Origin: Deltaproteobacteria bacterium
GTDB taxonomy: Bacteria; Lernaellota; Lernaellaia; JACKCT01
NCBI GenBank assembly: GCA_020845895.1
Contig: JADLEX010000013.1
Coordinates: forward strand, 1-46,341
Length of the DNA: 46,341 bases
Direction: 5' to 3'
Shown one piece after another: positions 32,731-41,803 of this stretch. The position numbers and the translations under genes were made by a program. The notes below the pieces were generated by a model. It was not told the origin of the DNA and searched no databases. It worked only from the letters and a program-made list of their open reading frames with translations. How positions within the stretch are numbered: the first letter of the stretch is position 1; each line of letters starts with the position of its first letter.

Positions 32731-35700
32731 ATGTCTCGAACGGGATTGGTCCGGGCGTACTTGGTCATGGCGATGTTCACGCTGGCCGCGTGTGTGTGCG
32801 GCTGCGGCGGCGGCGAGACGCAGGATTCCGGCCGCGTCGGGGGAGGCGGCGACGACGACGCGGACGAGGACGACGACTACACCGCCCCGCCGGATGACGA
32901 CGTGAACGACGACGATGTCGACGACGACACGCAGGACGACGACACGCAGGACGACGACACGCAGGACGACGACATCGACGACGATACCGGCGATGACGAC
33001 ACCACGGCGACCACCACGACCACGACGATCGTCACCACCACCAGCACCACGACCACCACGAGCCTGCACTTAGAGACGGAACGCGTCGCCGGCGGATCGC
33101 CGGGCAGGGACGGCCTCGACCTCGCGGTCAACTGGGACGGCCTGATTTACGCGGCGGCGATCAAGGGGCGTTCGCTCATCGCGTACAAGTGGGAAGAGGG
33201 ATTCGGGGTGAACGCCGAGGACATCGGCGTGATCGCCGAGGCGCCGTCGATCGTGTCGCTCGGTCTCGGCGGGCAGACCACAATCGTCCACATTGCGTAC
33301 CGCAATCCCGTCGAAAAATCGCTCGACCTCATCCGCGACGTCTGGAGCACGCGCGTGCACGAAACGGTCGACGCGAACGGTGAGATCGGCTCCGACATCG
33401 CGATGGCGGGCGATACGAACGGCGACCTGCACATCGCGTATTACGAAGAACTGAACGGCGACCTGCGCTACGCGACCAACAAGAGCGGCACCTGGTCGAT
33501 CCAGAATGTGCTATCCGAGGGCAACGTCGGCCGCCATGTGGACCTCGCACTCGACTCCGAGGGCTTCGCGCACATCAGTTGCTACGACGCGACGAACGGC
33601 CGGCTGCTGCACCTCAGCAACGAAACCGGCACATGGGCGGCGCAGCAGGCCGACCTGACCACGTGGAACGTCGGATGGGACACATCCATCGCGATCGGAC
33701 GCGACGATGCGGTCTATATCGCGTACTACGATGTCTCGTTCGAGCGGCTCAAACTGACCAAACGGGCGGCGGGCTCTGGCGTTTGGTCGTCGCAGACCGT
33801 CGTGAACGAACCGGCCCGCGATCCGGGCGTGATCGTGGACGGTGACGGGCACGTCCAACTGGGATATCGCACCGAGACGGCTCTGGGATTCGCCACGAAT
33901 CAGAGTGGTTCGTGGGAGTTCGACGACCTCGAAGCGGGGACCTTCGGTCCGCTGGCCGTTGCGCGGGCCCCCGACGCGACGCCGGCGTACCTGTACCACG
34001 ATCAGGCCACGGGCGAACTCAGGGCGGGCGTCTATCGGCGAAAGCTCGTGACCGAAACGGTGGCCGAGGTCGGCACCGTCGCGCGGCCGATGATCACAGA
34101 CCTCGACGACAACGGCATGGCACAGATCGTGTACCTCGACAGCACCGGCCCCGAGGACTTTTTCATCAATTTCGCGCAGCGGGTCGGCGAGGACAGTTGG
34201 GGCGTCGCCACGGTCGTCGACGAGGCGTCGGGGCACGTCTCGCCCGACTGGATTCACAACACGGACGGCCGCCGCCACGTGGTGCTCGGAATGCACGAGC
34301 GGCACACGCTGTCGTGTCTCGGCGATTCGGAGTACGTGGCCGATGTCGCCATCGGTTCGGAAAACGACCCCACATGGGATGTCGAAATCCTTCTGGCCGA
34401 CCACGAGCACTACTTCGAGTCGCGACCCGTCGTGATCGCGAACGGCGACATCTTCCACGTCGCCTACGTCGAATATGACTGCGTGAACAACACGTCGCGG
34501 CTGATGTATCGGCTGCGCGACAACGGCGTGGACACCGACGAGGAGGTCGCCACGCTGGTCGGCCCGATTACGCGCTACGACATGGCGGTCCACAACGGTA
34601 CGCCGATGATCGTGTACGAAGACGACAACAAGCCGCGCTATGCCTACCGCACGGGGATCGGGTGGCTCAAGGCCCTCATGCACGACTACTCCGGCATGTT
34701 CATGGCCGATCGTCCTTCGATCGCCGTCGATTCGGACGGCGCGTTCCACGCGATCTACTACATCTACAGCGACGTGCGTTTCATCCACAGCGTCTACAAC
34801 GAGGACCTCGACGAGTGGCAGCCCGAGGACCCCGATCTGCCTTACGACTCGATCACGAATTCCTACGACCTGTTCTTCGACCGGCACGACCACATGCATG
34901 TCGTGTTCAGCGGACCCACCGAAGCCTTCTACATGACGGACTCCGAAGGTCCGTGGCTCTACCAGAAGGTCGGCGATCAGGGTGGTTTCGGTAATTGGGC
35001 CGACGGCGTTGTGGACGAGGCGGGGCATTTCCACATCGGCTACTACGGAGTCGACGAGGCCAGCTCGCCCAAAATCCTCAGCTACGTGACCGACGCCGGG
35101 CGCGAGTGGACGAGCTGGATCATGGACGACACCGGTTCGACCGTGCGCTGCGCCGATGTCGCATGGGACGACGGCGATGGATCGGCGATTGTTTACGGCG
35201 ACAGCGCCGACGGGGGCGTCACCTACGCGGCCAAACCCGGCGCGGCGTGGCAGTTCGCCCAGGCCGTTTCCGGTTCGGCGGCCGCGTTTTCGGTTGCCCT
35301 CGCGTTCGAGTCCGACGCCACGCCGCACGTCGCATTCGCCGTGGACGGCGATGTCGGCCACGCGACGCGGGACCCCAACTGGAACGATGAGACGATCGCC
35401 TCGCCGGGCGACGTCCCTGTCGCAATCGCGGTGGACGGAAACGATGTGCCGCATGTCGCCTTCGTGGACGGGACCGCGCTCAAACACTGGACACCCGCGG
35501 ATGGTCTGGAGACGATCGCCGGCGTTTCGGCGTTTTCCCCGGTGGCCATCGCCGCACGTGGGACCTCGCTGGTCGGCATCGCCTTCCGCGAGACCGGCAC
35601 CTTCGACGCGAAGATCGCCTGGCTCGTCGGGTCCGACTGGCAGATCGAACCGATCGACACCTCGCCCTCCGACGGCTCGACGATCGACCTGTTCATCGGA

Positions 35701-36057
35701 ACCGACAACATCCCCCGCGCGGCGTACACCGACGCCGACACGGGGCTGATCCGCTACGCGTATAAGGATGGCGCGTCGTGGACGAGCGAGGGCGTGGCGT
35801 CGTTCCTGAGCGAGCCGACGCGCGCGGCCATCGTGTATGCCCCCATCGCCGAACTCGCGCATCTGGCGTTTTACGACGCCGACGATACATCGTTCGGTTA
35901 CGCCATCCGCGCGAACGACACGTGGCAGTCCTATATCGTGGACGACGTCGGCGATGCGGGAGATTCGGTGACGCTCGCCATCGACGACGCGAACGTCATC
36001 CACGCGGCATACCTGGCGGGCGGCGCGGTTTTTTACGGATACCTCTCGCTCGAGTGA
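32731..36057 (+). CDS. Giant acidic- and Thr-linker lipoprotein with beta-propeller-like repeats
   Basis: A 1108-residue predicted lipoprotein. The signal peptide MSRTGLVRAYLVMAMFTLAAC gives Cys21. A linker of about 95 residues follows: acidic (GGDDDADEDDDY, then DDDTQ repeats) and then Thr-rich (TTATTTTTTIVTTTSTTTTT). The rest is built of repeats of about 45 residues with consensus hIAYYD, a variable loop, then LRYATN, GTW and a V strand. Examples are LHIAYYEELNGDLRYATN, AHISCYDATNGRLLHLSN and VYIAYYDVSFERLKL. That pattern fits beta-propeller blades of the sialidase/WD-like secreted type. No catalytic motif is visible. A GGGTGGAG site fits ATG 32731 rather than GTG 32719. I infer a surface-displayed binding or scaffold protein. 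Confidence 0.82.
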   Translation: MSRTGLVRAYLVMAMFTLAACVCGCGGGETQDSGRVGGGGDDDADEDDDYTAPPDDDVNDDDVDDDTQDDDTQDDDTQDDDIDDDTGDDDTTATTTTTTIVTTTSTTTTTSLHLETERVAGGSPGRDGLDLAVNWDGLIYAAAIKGRSLIAYKWEEGFGVNAEDIGVIAEAPSIVSLGLGGQTTIVHIAYRNPVEKSLDLIRDVWSTRVHETVDANGEIGSDIAMAGDTNGDLHIAYYEELNGDLRYATNKSGTWSIQNVLSEGNVGRHVDLALDSEGFAHISCYDATNGRLLHLSNETGTWAAQQADLTTWNVGWDTSIAIGRDDAVYIAYYDVSFERLKLTKRAAGSGVWSSQTVVNEPARDPGVIVDGDGHVQLGYRTETALGFATNQSGSWEFDDLEAGTFGPLAVARAPDATPAYLYHDQATGELRAGVYRRKLVTETVAEVGTVARPMITDLDDNGMAQIVYLDSTGPEDFFINFAQRVGEDSWGVATVVDEASGHVSPDWIHNTDGRRHVVLGMHERHTLSCLGDSEYVADVAIGSENDPTWDVEILLADHEHYFESRPVVIANGDIFHVAYVEYDCVNNTSRLMYRLRDNGVDTDEEVATLVGPITRYDMAVHNGTPMIVYEDDNKPRYAYRTGIGWLKALMHDYSGMFMADRPSIAVDSDGAFHAIYYIYSDVRFIHSVYNEDLDEWQPEDPDLPYDSITNSYDLFFDRHDHMHVVFSGPTEAFYMTDSEGPWLYQKVGDQGGFGNWADGVVDEAGHFHIGYYGVDEASSPKILSYVTDAGREWTSWIMDDTGSTVRCADVAWDDGDGSAIVYGDSADGGVTYAAKPGAAWQFAQAVSGSAAAFSVALAFESDATPHVAFAVDGDVGHATRDPNWNDETIASPGDVPVAIAVDGNDVPHVAFVDGTALKHWTPADGLETIAGVSAFSPVAIAARGTSLVGIAFRETGTFDAKIAWLVGSDWQIEPIDTSPSDGSTIDLFIGTDNIPRAAYTDADTGLIRYAYKDGASWTSEGVASFLSEPTRAAIVYAPIAELAHLAFYDADDTSFGYAIRANDTWQSYIVDDVGDAGDSVTLAIDDANVIHAAYLAGGAVFYGYLSLE
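32920..32964 (+). repeat. 15-bp perfect tandem repeat, three units (DDDTQ)
   Basis: Three exact copies of GACGACGACACGCAG encode DDDTQ in the lipoprotein linker. Identity at the DNA level indicates recent expansion or conversion. The frame is kept for any copy number. Confidence 0.9.
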
Positions 36058-36064
36058 CGCGCCG

Positions 36065-37348
36065 TCACGGCATGCCGTAGAGGTCCTGCCAGCCCATCCG
36101 CGCGATGAGCGCGTCGCGGTCCGGCGCGGCCAGCGGTTCGCCCGGCGCGCCGCGCACCAGACCGGCTTCGAGCGTCGCTCGCAAGACGACCCGCGACATT
36201 TCGTAGTAGCCCTTCCACGTGAGATGGCAGGAATCCTTGAACAGGCTCGGCGGCGTGATGCCGGTCGGCGACATCGCCTCGGCGGCGGTCTCGAGATCGG
36301 CGAGCGGCACGCCGCGCGAGCGCATCGTCTCGCGCACGAATGCGTTGAACGACGGGCGCGTGCGGTTCATCGGAAGGTTTTCGACGTACACGCGGTAGGT
36401 ATCGAGCGCCGCCCCGTATTCGCCCGCCTCCTCCAGGCACTGCCCCGTCAACTTCGCGGCGTAGGCCTGATGGGGGCTGCGCGCATAGGTCCGCGCGGCC
36501 TCGGCGCAGTCGCCACGCGCCGCGGCTTTTGCGCCCTCGGCGAAATACACGTCGTCTTCGGGGAACACGTAGCTGCGATCGCCCTGGCCCGGATCGATGC
36601 CGCGATACTGGTAGTGAATCGGCAGCGTCATCCACACGACCGGAACTCCAGCAGCCTGCGCCGCATCGAGGATCGCGACGACGTTCTCCCGGAATCCTCG
36701 CACCACGGCCTGCGTGTCGGAGTCCTGTGGCGTGAAATACGGCCGTTCCTCGGTGCGCGGCGTCGGGATGAGGCTGCGTTTCATCGCGCGGTACACGACC
36801 CACTCGTGCAGGGCGTCGCTGATCGGGACGCGCGAGACGTACCCCTCGTTGTTGCCCATGCCGATGACGAGCAGGTCGGGTTCGACGACGAGCGCCGCGC
36901 GCACCACCTCGCGCACCACGATCGACATTCCCCCTGCCGCGCCCACGTTGACGAGTTCGAACGTCCGCGACGGGAACCGCGCTTCGAGTTCCGCCCGCAT
37001 CCAGTCGCCGATGCCGCCGTGGCCGGGTGTCTCCTGCAGGTGGTGCACGTACGGTGAACCCTGTGCGAACGACTCCCCCGCGATCATGAGGCGAAACGTG
37101 CCGGGGCGTTTGCGCACGGGCACCGTGCTTTCGACAAGTCCGCCCTGCCTCGAAATCACCCACCGCGCGCCGCGCGTCGTCCATGCCTTCTTCACCACCT
37201 GGACCGGCGCATGCACCAAGGCGTCGTCGAGCCGCTCGGTCGCAATCCGTCCGCTTGATTCCAGCCAGGTCAGAGCGATCGTGACGGCGAGACCGAGCGC
37301 GATCGCGGGGACGGCGGCGAACAGGAAGTGACGAAACGGTCGACGCAT
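36065..37348 (-). CDS. SGNH-type hydrolase with TPR-like insert, membrane anchored
   Basis: A 427-residue protein with an N-terminal membrane anchor (FLFAAVPAIALGLAVTIALTW). The SGNH blocks are MIAGESFAQGSPY (nucleophile Ser in GES), VNVGAAGG, IGMGNNEGYV (Asn of block III) and DSCHLTWKGYYEMS (catalytic Asp and His). Between blocks III and V lies a stretch with TPR character (YFAEGAKAAARGDCAEAART, CLEEAGEYGAALDTYRVYV). Enzymes like this add or remove acetyl groups on carbohydrates. No ribosome site is strong before ATG 37348, and the 815-residue open frame is a shadow of the dacB gene. The gene is convergent with the giant lipoprotein, with seven bases between. Confidence 0.8.
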   Translation of the reverse strand: MRRPFRHFLFAAVPAIALGLAVTIALTWLESSGRIATERLDDALVHAPVQVVKKAWTTRGARWVISRQGGLVESTVPVRKRPGTFRLMIAGESFAQGSPYVHHLQETPGHGGIGDWMRAELEARFPSRTFELVNVGAAGGMSIVVREVVRAALVVEPDLLVIGMGNNEGYVSRVPISDALHEWVVYRAMKRSLIPTPRTEERPYFTPQDSDTQAVVRGFRENVVAILDAAQAAGVPVVWMTLPIHYQYRGIDPGQGDRSYVFPEDDVYFAEGAKAAARGDCAEAARTYARSPHQAYAAKLTGQCLEEAGEYGAALDTYRVYVENLPMNRTRPSFNAFVRETMRSRGVPLADLETAAEAMSPTGITPPSLFKDSCHLTWKGYYEMSRVVLRATLEAGLVRGAPGEPLAAPDRDALIARMGWQDLYGMP

Positions 37349-37480
37349 CGTTTGAGTCTTCGCATGGTGGAGCGCGGCGTCAATCGATTTTCCCGGCTCC
37401 GCCGCGTCGCCCTCTGGCCGACCGCGACGCGCGCGTGTAGGATGCGACCGCGTGTTTTCGCGAAAATTCGGGAGTGCGTG

Positions 37481-38956
37481 ATGAGGAATTTTTCGCCGCG
37501 TCGCTGGTGCGCGGCCGTGATGATCGTGCTCGTGTTCGCGTCGCTCGCGGCGGCGGCCAAGCCCAAGGCCAAGGCCAAGGCCAAGCCTGCGGACAAGGGT
37601 CCCGCGGCGGCGAGCGCCACCACGGTCGAGGGCGTGCTGGGGAGCGCCGAGCTGGCCGGGGCGAAGGTCGGCATTGTCGTGCAGAGCCTGGCCGATGGAC
37701 GCGTGCTGCTCTCGAAAAACCCGGACCAGCCGCTCATCCCCGCGTCCACCAACAAGGTGGTCACGGGAGCCGCGGCGCTCGATGTGCTGGGCCCCAAATA
37801 CCAGTTCAAGACCGAGATCTACATCGACGGCAAGATGTCCGCCGACGGCACGGTGAACGGAAACATCTACGTGAAGGGCACGGGCGATCCCTCGACCACC
37901 ATCGAAGAGACGTGGCTGATCGCGCACCGCGTGTGGGGCCACGGCGTGCGCGCGGTGACCGGCGACGTCATCGCCGACGACTCGCGATTCTCGCCCGAGC
38001 GCTGGTACGGCCGCGACGTGTGGAACTACGCGAGCCCGGCCTCGTACACGCAGCCCATGGGCGCGCTCGCCTTCAACTACAACACCGTGCAGGCGCACGT
38101 GGCCCCCGCGTCGGACGAGGGCGCGAAGGCGCACGTCACGCTGGAGCCCGACAACAGCTACTACCAACTCGACAATCAGGTGACGACCTGCGCCAAGTGC
38201 AAGTCGGTGCTGTCGATGCGCGTCGAGGGGCGCACCGCGACGGTGACCGGCCAGATCGCGGCGGGCGCGGAACCATGGACGACGTTCCAACCGGTCGGCG
38301 AGCCCGCGGAGTTCGCCGCCGCCGCCTTCAAGTCGCTCATCGAAAAAGAAGGCGTGAAGGTGGCGGGCGCGGCGCGGCGCGGCGAGGTCCCCGCCGGGGC
38401 GCGAGTGCTGTTCCGCCACGAGAGCCGCGACCTGTCGCTCATCGTGCGTTACATGATGCGCTGGTCGAACAACTTCGCGGCGGAACAGCTCTTCAAGGCC
38501 GTCGGCGCGCACGCGTCGGGCGCGCAGGGTTCGCGCGAAACGGGCGCGGCGGCGGTCGAGGAATTCATGACGCGTAACGGCCTGTGGCGCGAGGGTGTGG
38601 TGATCGCCGACGGCTCGGGCCTGTCCAAGCTCAATCGTCAGACGCCGTCGTCGCTCGTCGCCATTCTCGCATGGGCGGCGAACCGTCCCGAGGTCTTCCC
38701 CGAACTCGTCGAGTCCATGGCGGTCGCGGGATCCGACGGCACCCTGCGCAAGCGTTTTCGCGGAACGCCGCTCGACGGCCGCGTACGCGCCAAGACCGGC
38801 TACGTCGGCGGCGTCATCTGTCTCGCCGGCTACGCGTGGAGCCCGCGCGGCGAACCCTTCGCCTTCGCGATGATGGTCAACAACCCTGGTCCCGGCTCGT
38901 CGGTCGGCGGCGTGCGCAACGCCATCGACCGCATCCTCGTGCTGCTGCTGTCCTAG
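37481..38956 (+). CDS. dacB: D-alanyl-D-alanine carboxypeptidase/endopeptidase, PBP4 type (S13)
   Basis: A 491-residue periplasmic penicillin-binding protein of peptidase family S13. The signal peptide ends near AAAA (about 26), followed by a KPKAKAKAKP tract. The catalytic SxxK is STNK (Ser89, Lys92), the SxN motif is SNN (329-331) and the third motif is KTG (438-440). The enzyme cleaves terminal D-Ala and mDAP cross-links of peptidoglycan. An insert between motifs carries CAKC (237-240), which may bind metal or form a disulfide. A GGGAG ribosome site lies about 6 nt before ATG 37481. It faces the SGNH gene divergently, 132 nt apart. Length agrees with the family (450-510). Confidence 0.92.
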   Translation: MRNFSPRRWCAAVMIVLVFASLAAAAKPKAKAKAKPADKGPAAASATTVEGVLGSAELAGAKVGIVVQSLADGRVLLSKNPDQPLIPASTNKVVTGAAALDVLGPKYQFKTEIYIDGKMSADGTVNGNIYVKGTGDPSTTIEETWLIAHRVWGHGVRAVTGDVIADDSRFSPERWYGRDVWNYASPASYTQPMGALAFNYNTVQAHVAPASDEGAKAHVTLEPDNSYYQLDNQVTTCAKCKSVLSMRVEGRTATVTGQIAAGAEPWTTFQPVGEPAEFAAAAFKSLIEKEGVKVAGAARRGEVPAGARVLFRHESRDLSLIVRYMMRWSNNFAAEQLFKAVGAHASGAQGSRETGAAAVEEFMTRNGLWREGVVIADGSGLSKLNRQTPSSLVAILAWAANRPEVFPELVESMAVAGSDGTLRKRFRGTPLDGRVRAKTGYVGGVICLAGYAWSPRGEPFAFAMMVNNPGPGSSVGGVRNAIDRILVLLLS

Positions 38957-39004
38957 CGCTGATCCTCGCGGGTCGTGCGGCAGAGCCGCCCTCGGCTGCG
39001 CGGT

Positions 39005-39595
39005 TCAACGCGACCGATCCACACGCAAGTTCGCGTGGACGATCGTTCCAGCTCGCGGAACACCCGTGCCCTCGATCACCCGCGCGACTCCCGCGAACCG
39101 CAACTCCCGGCGCACCTCGTCATCCGCGTTCGCGGGCAAGAGCGCGTCCACCGGACCGCGCGGCCAAAGCCCCGTCAGCAGACGCACGCGGCGCAGCTCG
39201 TCTTCACTCGGCAAAGCCGGGAGCACGAGGCGAATTCGCGTGAAGTGATACGCGATGATCGGCGCGGACTGAGGATTGAAGACGTGCGGCCCCGTCACCA
39301 GCCACACCGCCGCGCCCGCGATGCGAAAGTTCTCGACCACGTCCAGCAGATCGTGCCAGCGCGTGGGGGCATGCCCCGAAAAAACGACGAGACCCGGCTT
39401 CGCCTGCGCGAGATCCTCGGCGAGGTGGATCGCGTGTTCGCGCAAAGGCTCGGCATCAGGGGCGACCTCGCCCCACGGCGTGCCGTCTTCGCCGGGACGC
39501 ACGACGCGCCACTCGATGGTGCGGGCCTCGGCCCCGAGCGCAAGACGCATGCGCGCGCGCACCCGGTGGACCCACGTCGCGGCGGGGACATTCAA
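39005..39595 (-). CDS. Hypothetical protein coupled to PseG-like gene; Cys-less radical-SAM-like
   Basis: A 196-residue protein starting at a TTG whose codon overlaps the TGA of the upstream PseG-like gene (TTGA), indicating translational coupling. Its middle, LVVFSGHAPTRWHDLLDVVE then AAVWLVTGPHVFN and FTRIRLVLPALPSE, has the strand-helix rhythm of radical-SAM barrels after the cluster-binding loop. However, there is not a single Cys, so the [4Fe-4S] site is absent. Alternatively it is an unrelated alpha/beta fold. I cannot name a family. The first ATG inside (MRLALGAEART, 39550) is another possible start. The context is sugar modification. Confidence 0.5.
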   Translation of the reverse strand: MNVPAATWVHRVRARMRLALGAEARTIEWRVVRPGEDGTPWGEVAPDAEPLREHAIHLAEDLAQAKPGLVVFSGHAPTRWHDLLDVVENFRIAGAAVWLVTGPHVFNPQSAPIIAYHFTRIRLVLPALPSEDELRRVRLLTGLWPRGPVDALLPANADDEVRRELRFAGVARVIEGTGVPRAGTIVHANLRVDRSR

Positions 39596-40596
39596 TGGCG
39601 ATCCGGCGGCTTGACCGGCAAGGCGAGGTACTTGGCGAGTTTCTCGAAGAGCCGTTCGGCTCCGGCGCCGTCGATGAACCGCGTCCCGAGCTGCGTCATG
39701 CGGTCGCGGGCGCGCGTGCTCGTCAGCAACAGGTCGAGGCGCGATGCCGTTTCGCCGTCGGGCGAGGCCCAACCGCAGCCCAGCTCGGCCATGGCGCGCA
39801 GGTGGGGATCGTCGCTCGGGTACAGTGCGGGCACGCCTCGGCACGCGAGTTCAAGCGCGGTCCAGCGCGCGGCGCACACGGCGACCTGCGCGCCGGTGAT
39901 CGCGCCGATGACCCCCGCTTCGCCGGTGAGCACCCGCGCGGGACGTCCGGTGCGCGCGAGCGCCTCGGCCACGCCTCGGGCATCGACACCGGGAGCGGCG
40001 ACGGTGTCGATCTCGAAGGCCGATTTCGCGCCCGCCACGAGCGATGCGAGTCGCTCCCACGCGGCAATGTCGGCGTATGCACCGGCGGCGACCAACAGAC
40101 GCGGCGGCGCGCCCTCGGGCGGCGGGTCGGGCGTCATCGCCCGCGCAATGTCGGCGCGGATCGGCGCGAAGCGCGCTCCCAACACCAGCCGCGCCTCGGC
40201 GGTCGCCACCGCCCCGGCGAGCGGCGCGTCAGCGTTGGGATTCACGAACGCGGTGGCGGCGACGTAGGCCGGGTTGCGGTCGGCGATCACCGCGAACGGC
40301 ATGCGATCGAGCACGTGGCGCAGCCGCGCGAAATCGACCGTGCCAAACTCCGCGTCGTCCACGATCACGGCATCCTCGCCGCGCGCGAGAGCCGCGAGTT
40401 CGTCCACCGCCTCGACACCGGTCGCCTCCGAAGCGGACACCGGGAAATCGATGTCCGATGCGCCCTCGGGGAGCGAACCCGCGACGACGAAGCGCGATTC
40501 GACACCCATTGCCCGGGCGGCCTCGGCGAGCGGCACGCTTCGCCACCATCGCCGCAGGCTCGAATTCGGCCCGGCGCTGACACGAAAAATGATCAC
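39592..40596 (-). CDS. PseG/SpsG-like GT-B-fold nucleotide-sugar protein
   Basis: A 334-residue protein whose layout resembles PseG/SpsG, UDP-sugar hydrolases or transferases of surface sugar pathways. The opening VIIFRVSAGPNSSLRRWWRS matches the family entry strand, but the usual GxGHxxR motif is altered to SSLRRWWRS, removing the expected catalytic His. The C-terminal part has AAITGAQ-like text (VIGAITGAQVAVCAARWTAL) followed by ELACRGVPALYPSDD, typical of the C-terminal Rossmann half. The start is a GTG at 40596; no close ribosome site is visible and ATG 40647 is possible. It is divergent from the SpsF-like gene and overlaps the gene downstream. The partnership with SpsF is known in Bacillus; activity here is doubtful. 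Confidence 0.65.
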   Translation of the reverse strand: MIIFRVSAGPNSSLRRWWRSVPLAEAARAMGVESRFVVAGSLPEGASDIDFPVSASEATGVEAVDELAALARGEDAVIVDDAEFGTVDFARLRHVLDRMPFAVIADRNPAYVAATAFVNPNADAPLAGAVATAEARLVLGARFAPIRADIARAMTPDPPPEGAPPRLLVAAGAYADIAAWERLASLVAGAKSAFEIDTVAAPGVDARGVAEALARTGRPARVLTGEAGVIGAITGAQVAVCAARWTALELACRGVPALYPSDDPHLRAMAELGCGWASPDGETASRLDLLLTSTRARDRMTQLGTRFIDGAGAERLFEKLAKYLALPVKPPDRH

Positions 40597-40707
40597 GAGA
40601 AAACTGCCCCTCGGAACGGCGTGAACGCGAGCCTTGACATTAAACATGCACTGAACGACACGAGCAAGGTACGAATCGCCGCGCCGCGCGGGCCCGGCGG
40701 GGGAGAG

Positions 40708-41799
40708 ATGAAAATGCAAAAAGGAATGAAAATCGGCGCCGTCATTCAGGCGCGCGTGGGTTCGTCGCGTTTTCCGCGAAAGGTCTTCGCCGACATTTGC
40801 GGCCGTCCCCTGCTCGGCCACATTCTCGATCGCCTGAAGCGCTGTACGACATTGGACCGCATCGTCATCGCCACATCCACGCAGCCCGGCGACGCCGAGC
40901 TGCTCGATTTCGCCAAAGCCGAGGGCGTGGAGTCCTTCGCGGGCGACGAAAACGACGTGCAGAAGCGCTACATCGACGCTGCCCAGAAGTTCGGCCTCGA
41001 CATCGTCGTGCGCATCTGCGGCGACTCGCCCTTCATCGATCCGAAGATGACCGACCGCCTCGTGACCGAGCTGGTCGCCGCGAACGCGGACTACGCCGAG
41101 CCCGATCCCGAGATCCCCGGTGCGTACGAGGGCGCGGAGGCCGTGACGCTTGCAGCCCTCCTTCGCGCGCGCGAACTCGGCGACAACGGCCCCGACCGCG
41201 AGCACGTGACGTGGTACATCCGGCGGCACGAAGCCGAGTTCAAGGTGATCCACCCCAAACCAGACCCCGCGACGCACGGCAAATGGCGGCTTTCCATCGA
41301 CACCCGCGCCGACCTGGATTTCGTGCGCTCGGTGTTCGGCACGCTCTACAAGCCCGGTGACGTGTTCGACGCCGCCGCGCTCGCCGCGCTTCTGCGCGAG
41401 CAGCCGGTCTTGGCCCTCCTCAATGCGCACGTGCGTCAGAAGCCCGCCGACCTGACCAGCCCGCACGTCGGCCTCTACGTCGAGACCGATCACGACATCT
41501 CGGCGGCGGTGTCGCTCGCACGGCGGCTGAACGAGTGGCACCACTGCGGGGTGCGTTTCCTGGGTCCCTTCGACGAATCGAAGCGCGTCTCGTTCGCGGC
41601 GATGGGCTACGGCGCCCAGCGCCTCGCGTCGCTCGCCGACGAAGCGGCGCTGGCGGGCGCGATCGAGCACGGCCGACTCGCGGCGATCGTCGCCCCGGCC
41701 CGCGTGCTGGAGCGCGCGACGCGCCACGACTGGCCGCTGCCCATGCTCTCCACGCTGGCGACGCCGGAGCAGATCGCCTCGGCGGCGCGCAGCCATTAG
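40708..41799 (+). CDS. SpsF-like cytidylyltransferase with C-terminal extension
   Basis: A 363-residue protein. Residues about 8-245 are a CMP-sugar/SpsF-type cytidylyltransferase: [20 protein letters not shown] (11-30) is the nucleotide-binding signature, and VRICGDSPFIDP (101-112) contains the metal-binding Asp. SIDTRADLDFVR follows as usual. The family normally ends near 245, but here about 115 further residues (LTSPHVGLYVETDHDIS and on) form an additional domain with an alpha/beta rhythm. The GGGGGAG site fits ATG 40708 or 40714. The gene is followed after 4 nt by a membrane glycosyltransferase-like gene. I infer synthesis of an activated surface sugar; the role of the extra domain is unknown. 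Confidence 0.8.
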   Translation: MKMQKGMKIGAVIQARVGSSRFPRKVFADICGRPLLGHILDRLKRCTTLDRIVIATSTQPGDAELLDFAKAEGVESFAGDENDVQKRYIDAAQKFGLDIVVRICGDSPFIDPKMTDRLVTELVAANADYAEPDPEIPGAYEGAEAVTLAALLRARELGDNGPDREHVTWYIRRHEAEFKVIHPKPDPATHGKWRLSIDTRADLDFVRSVFGTLYKPGDVFDAAALAALLREQPVLALLNAHVRQKPADLTSPHVGLYVETDHDISAAVSLARRLNEWHHCGVRFLGPFDESKRVSFAAMGYGAQRLASLADEAALAGAIEHGRLAAIVAPARVLERATRHDWPLPMLSTLATPEQIASAARSH

Positions 41800-41803
41800 C
41801 GCG

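Noticed and set aside
33511-36003. 830-residue open frame on the minus strand opposite the repeat lipoprotein
   Set aside because: Shadow of a recognised gene, with Arg/Val/Asp-rich text without domains, although its length is striking.
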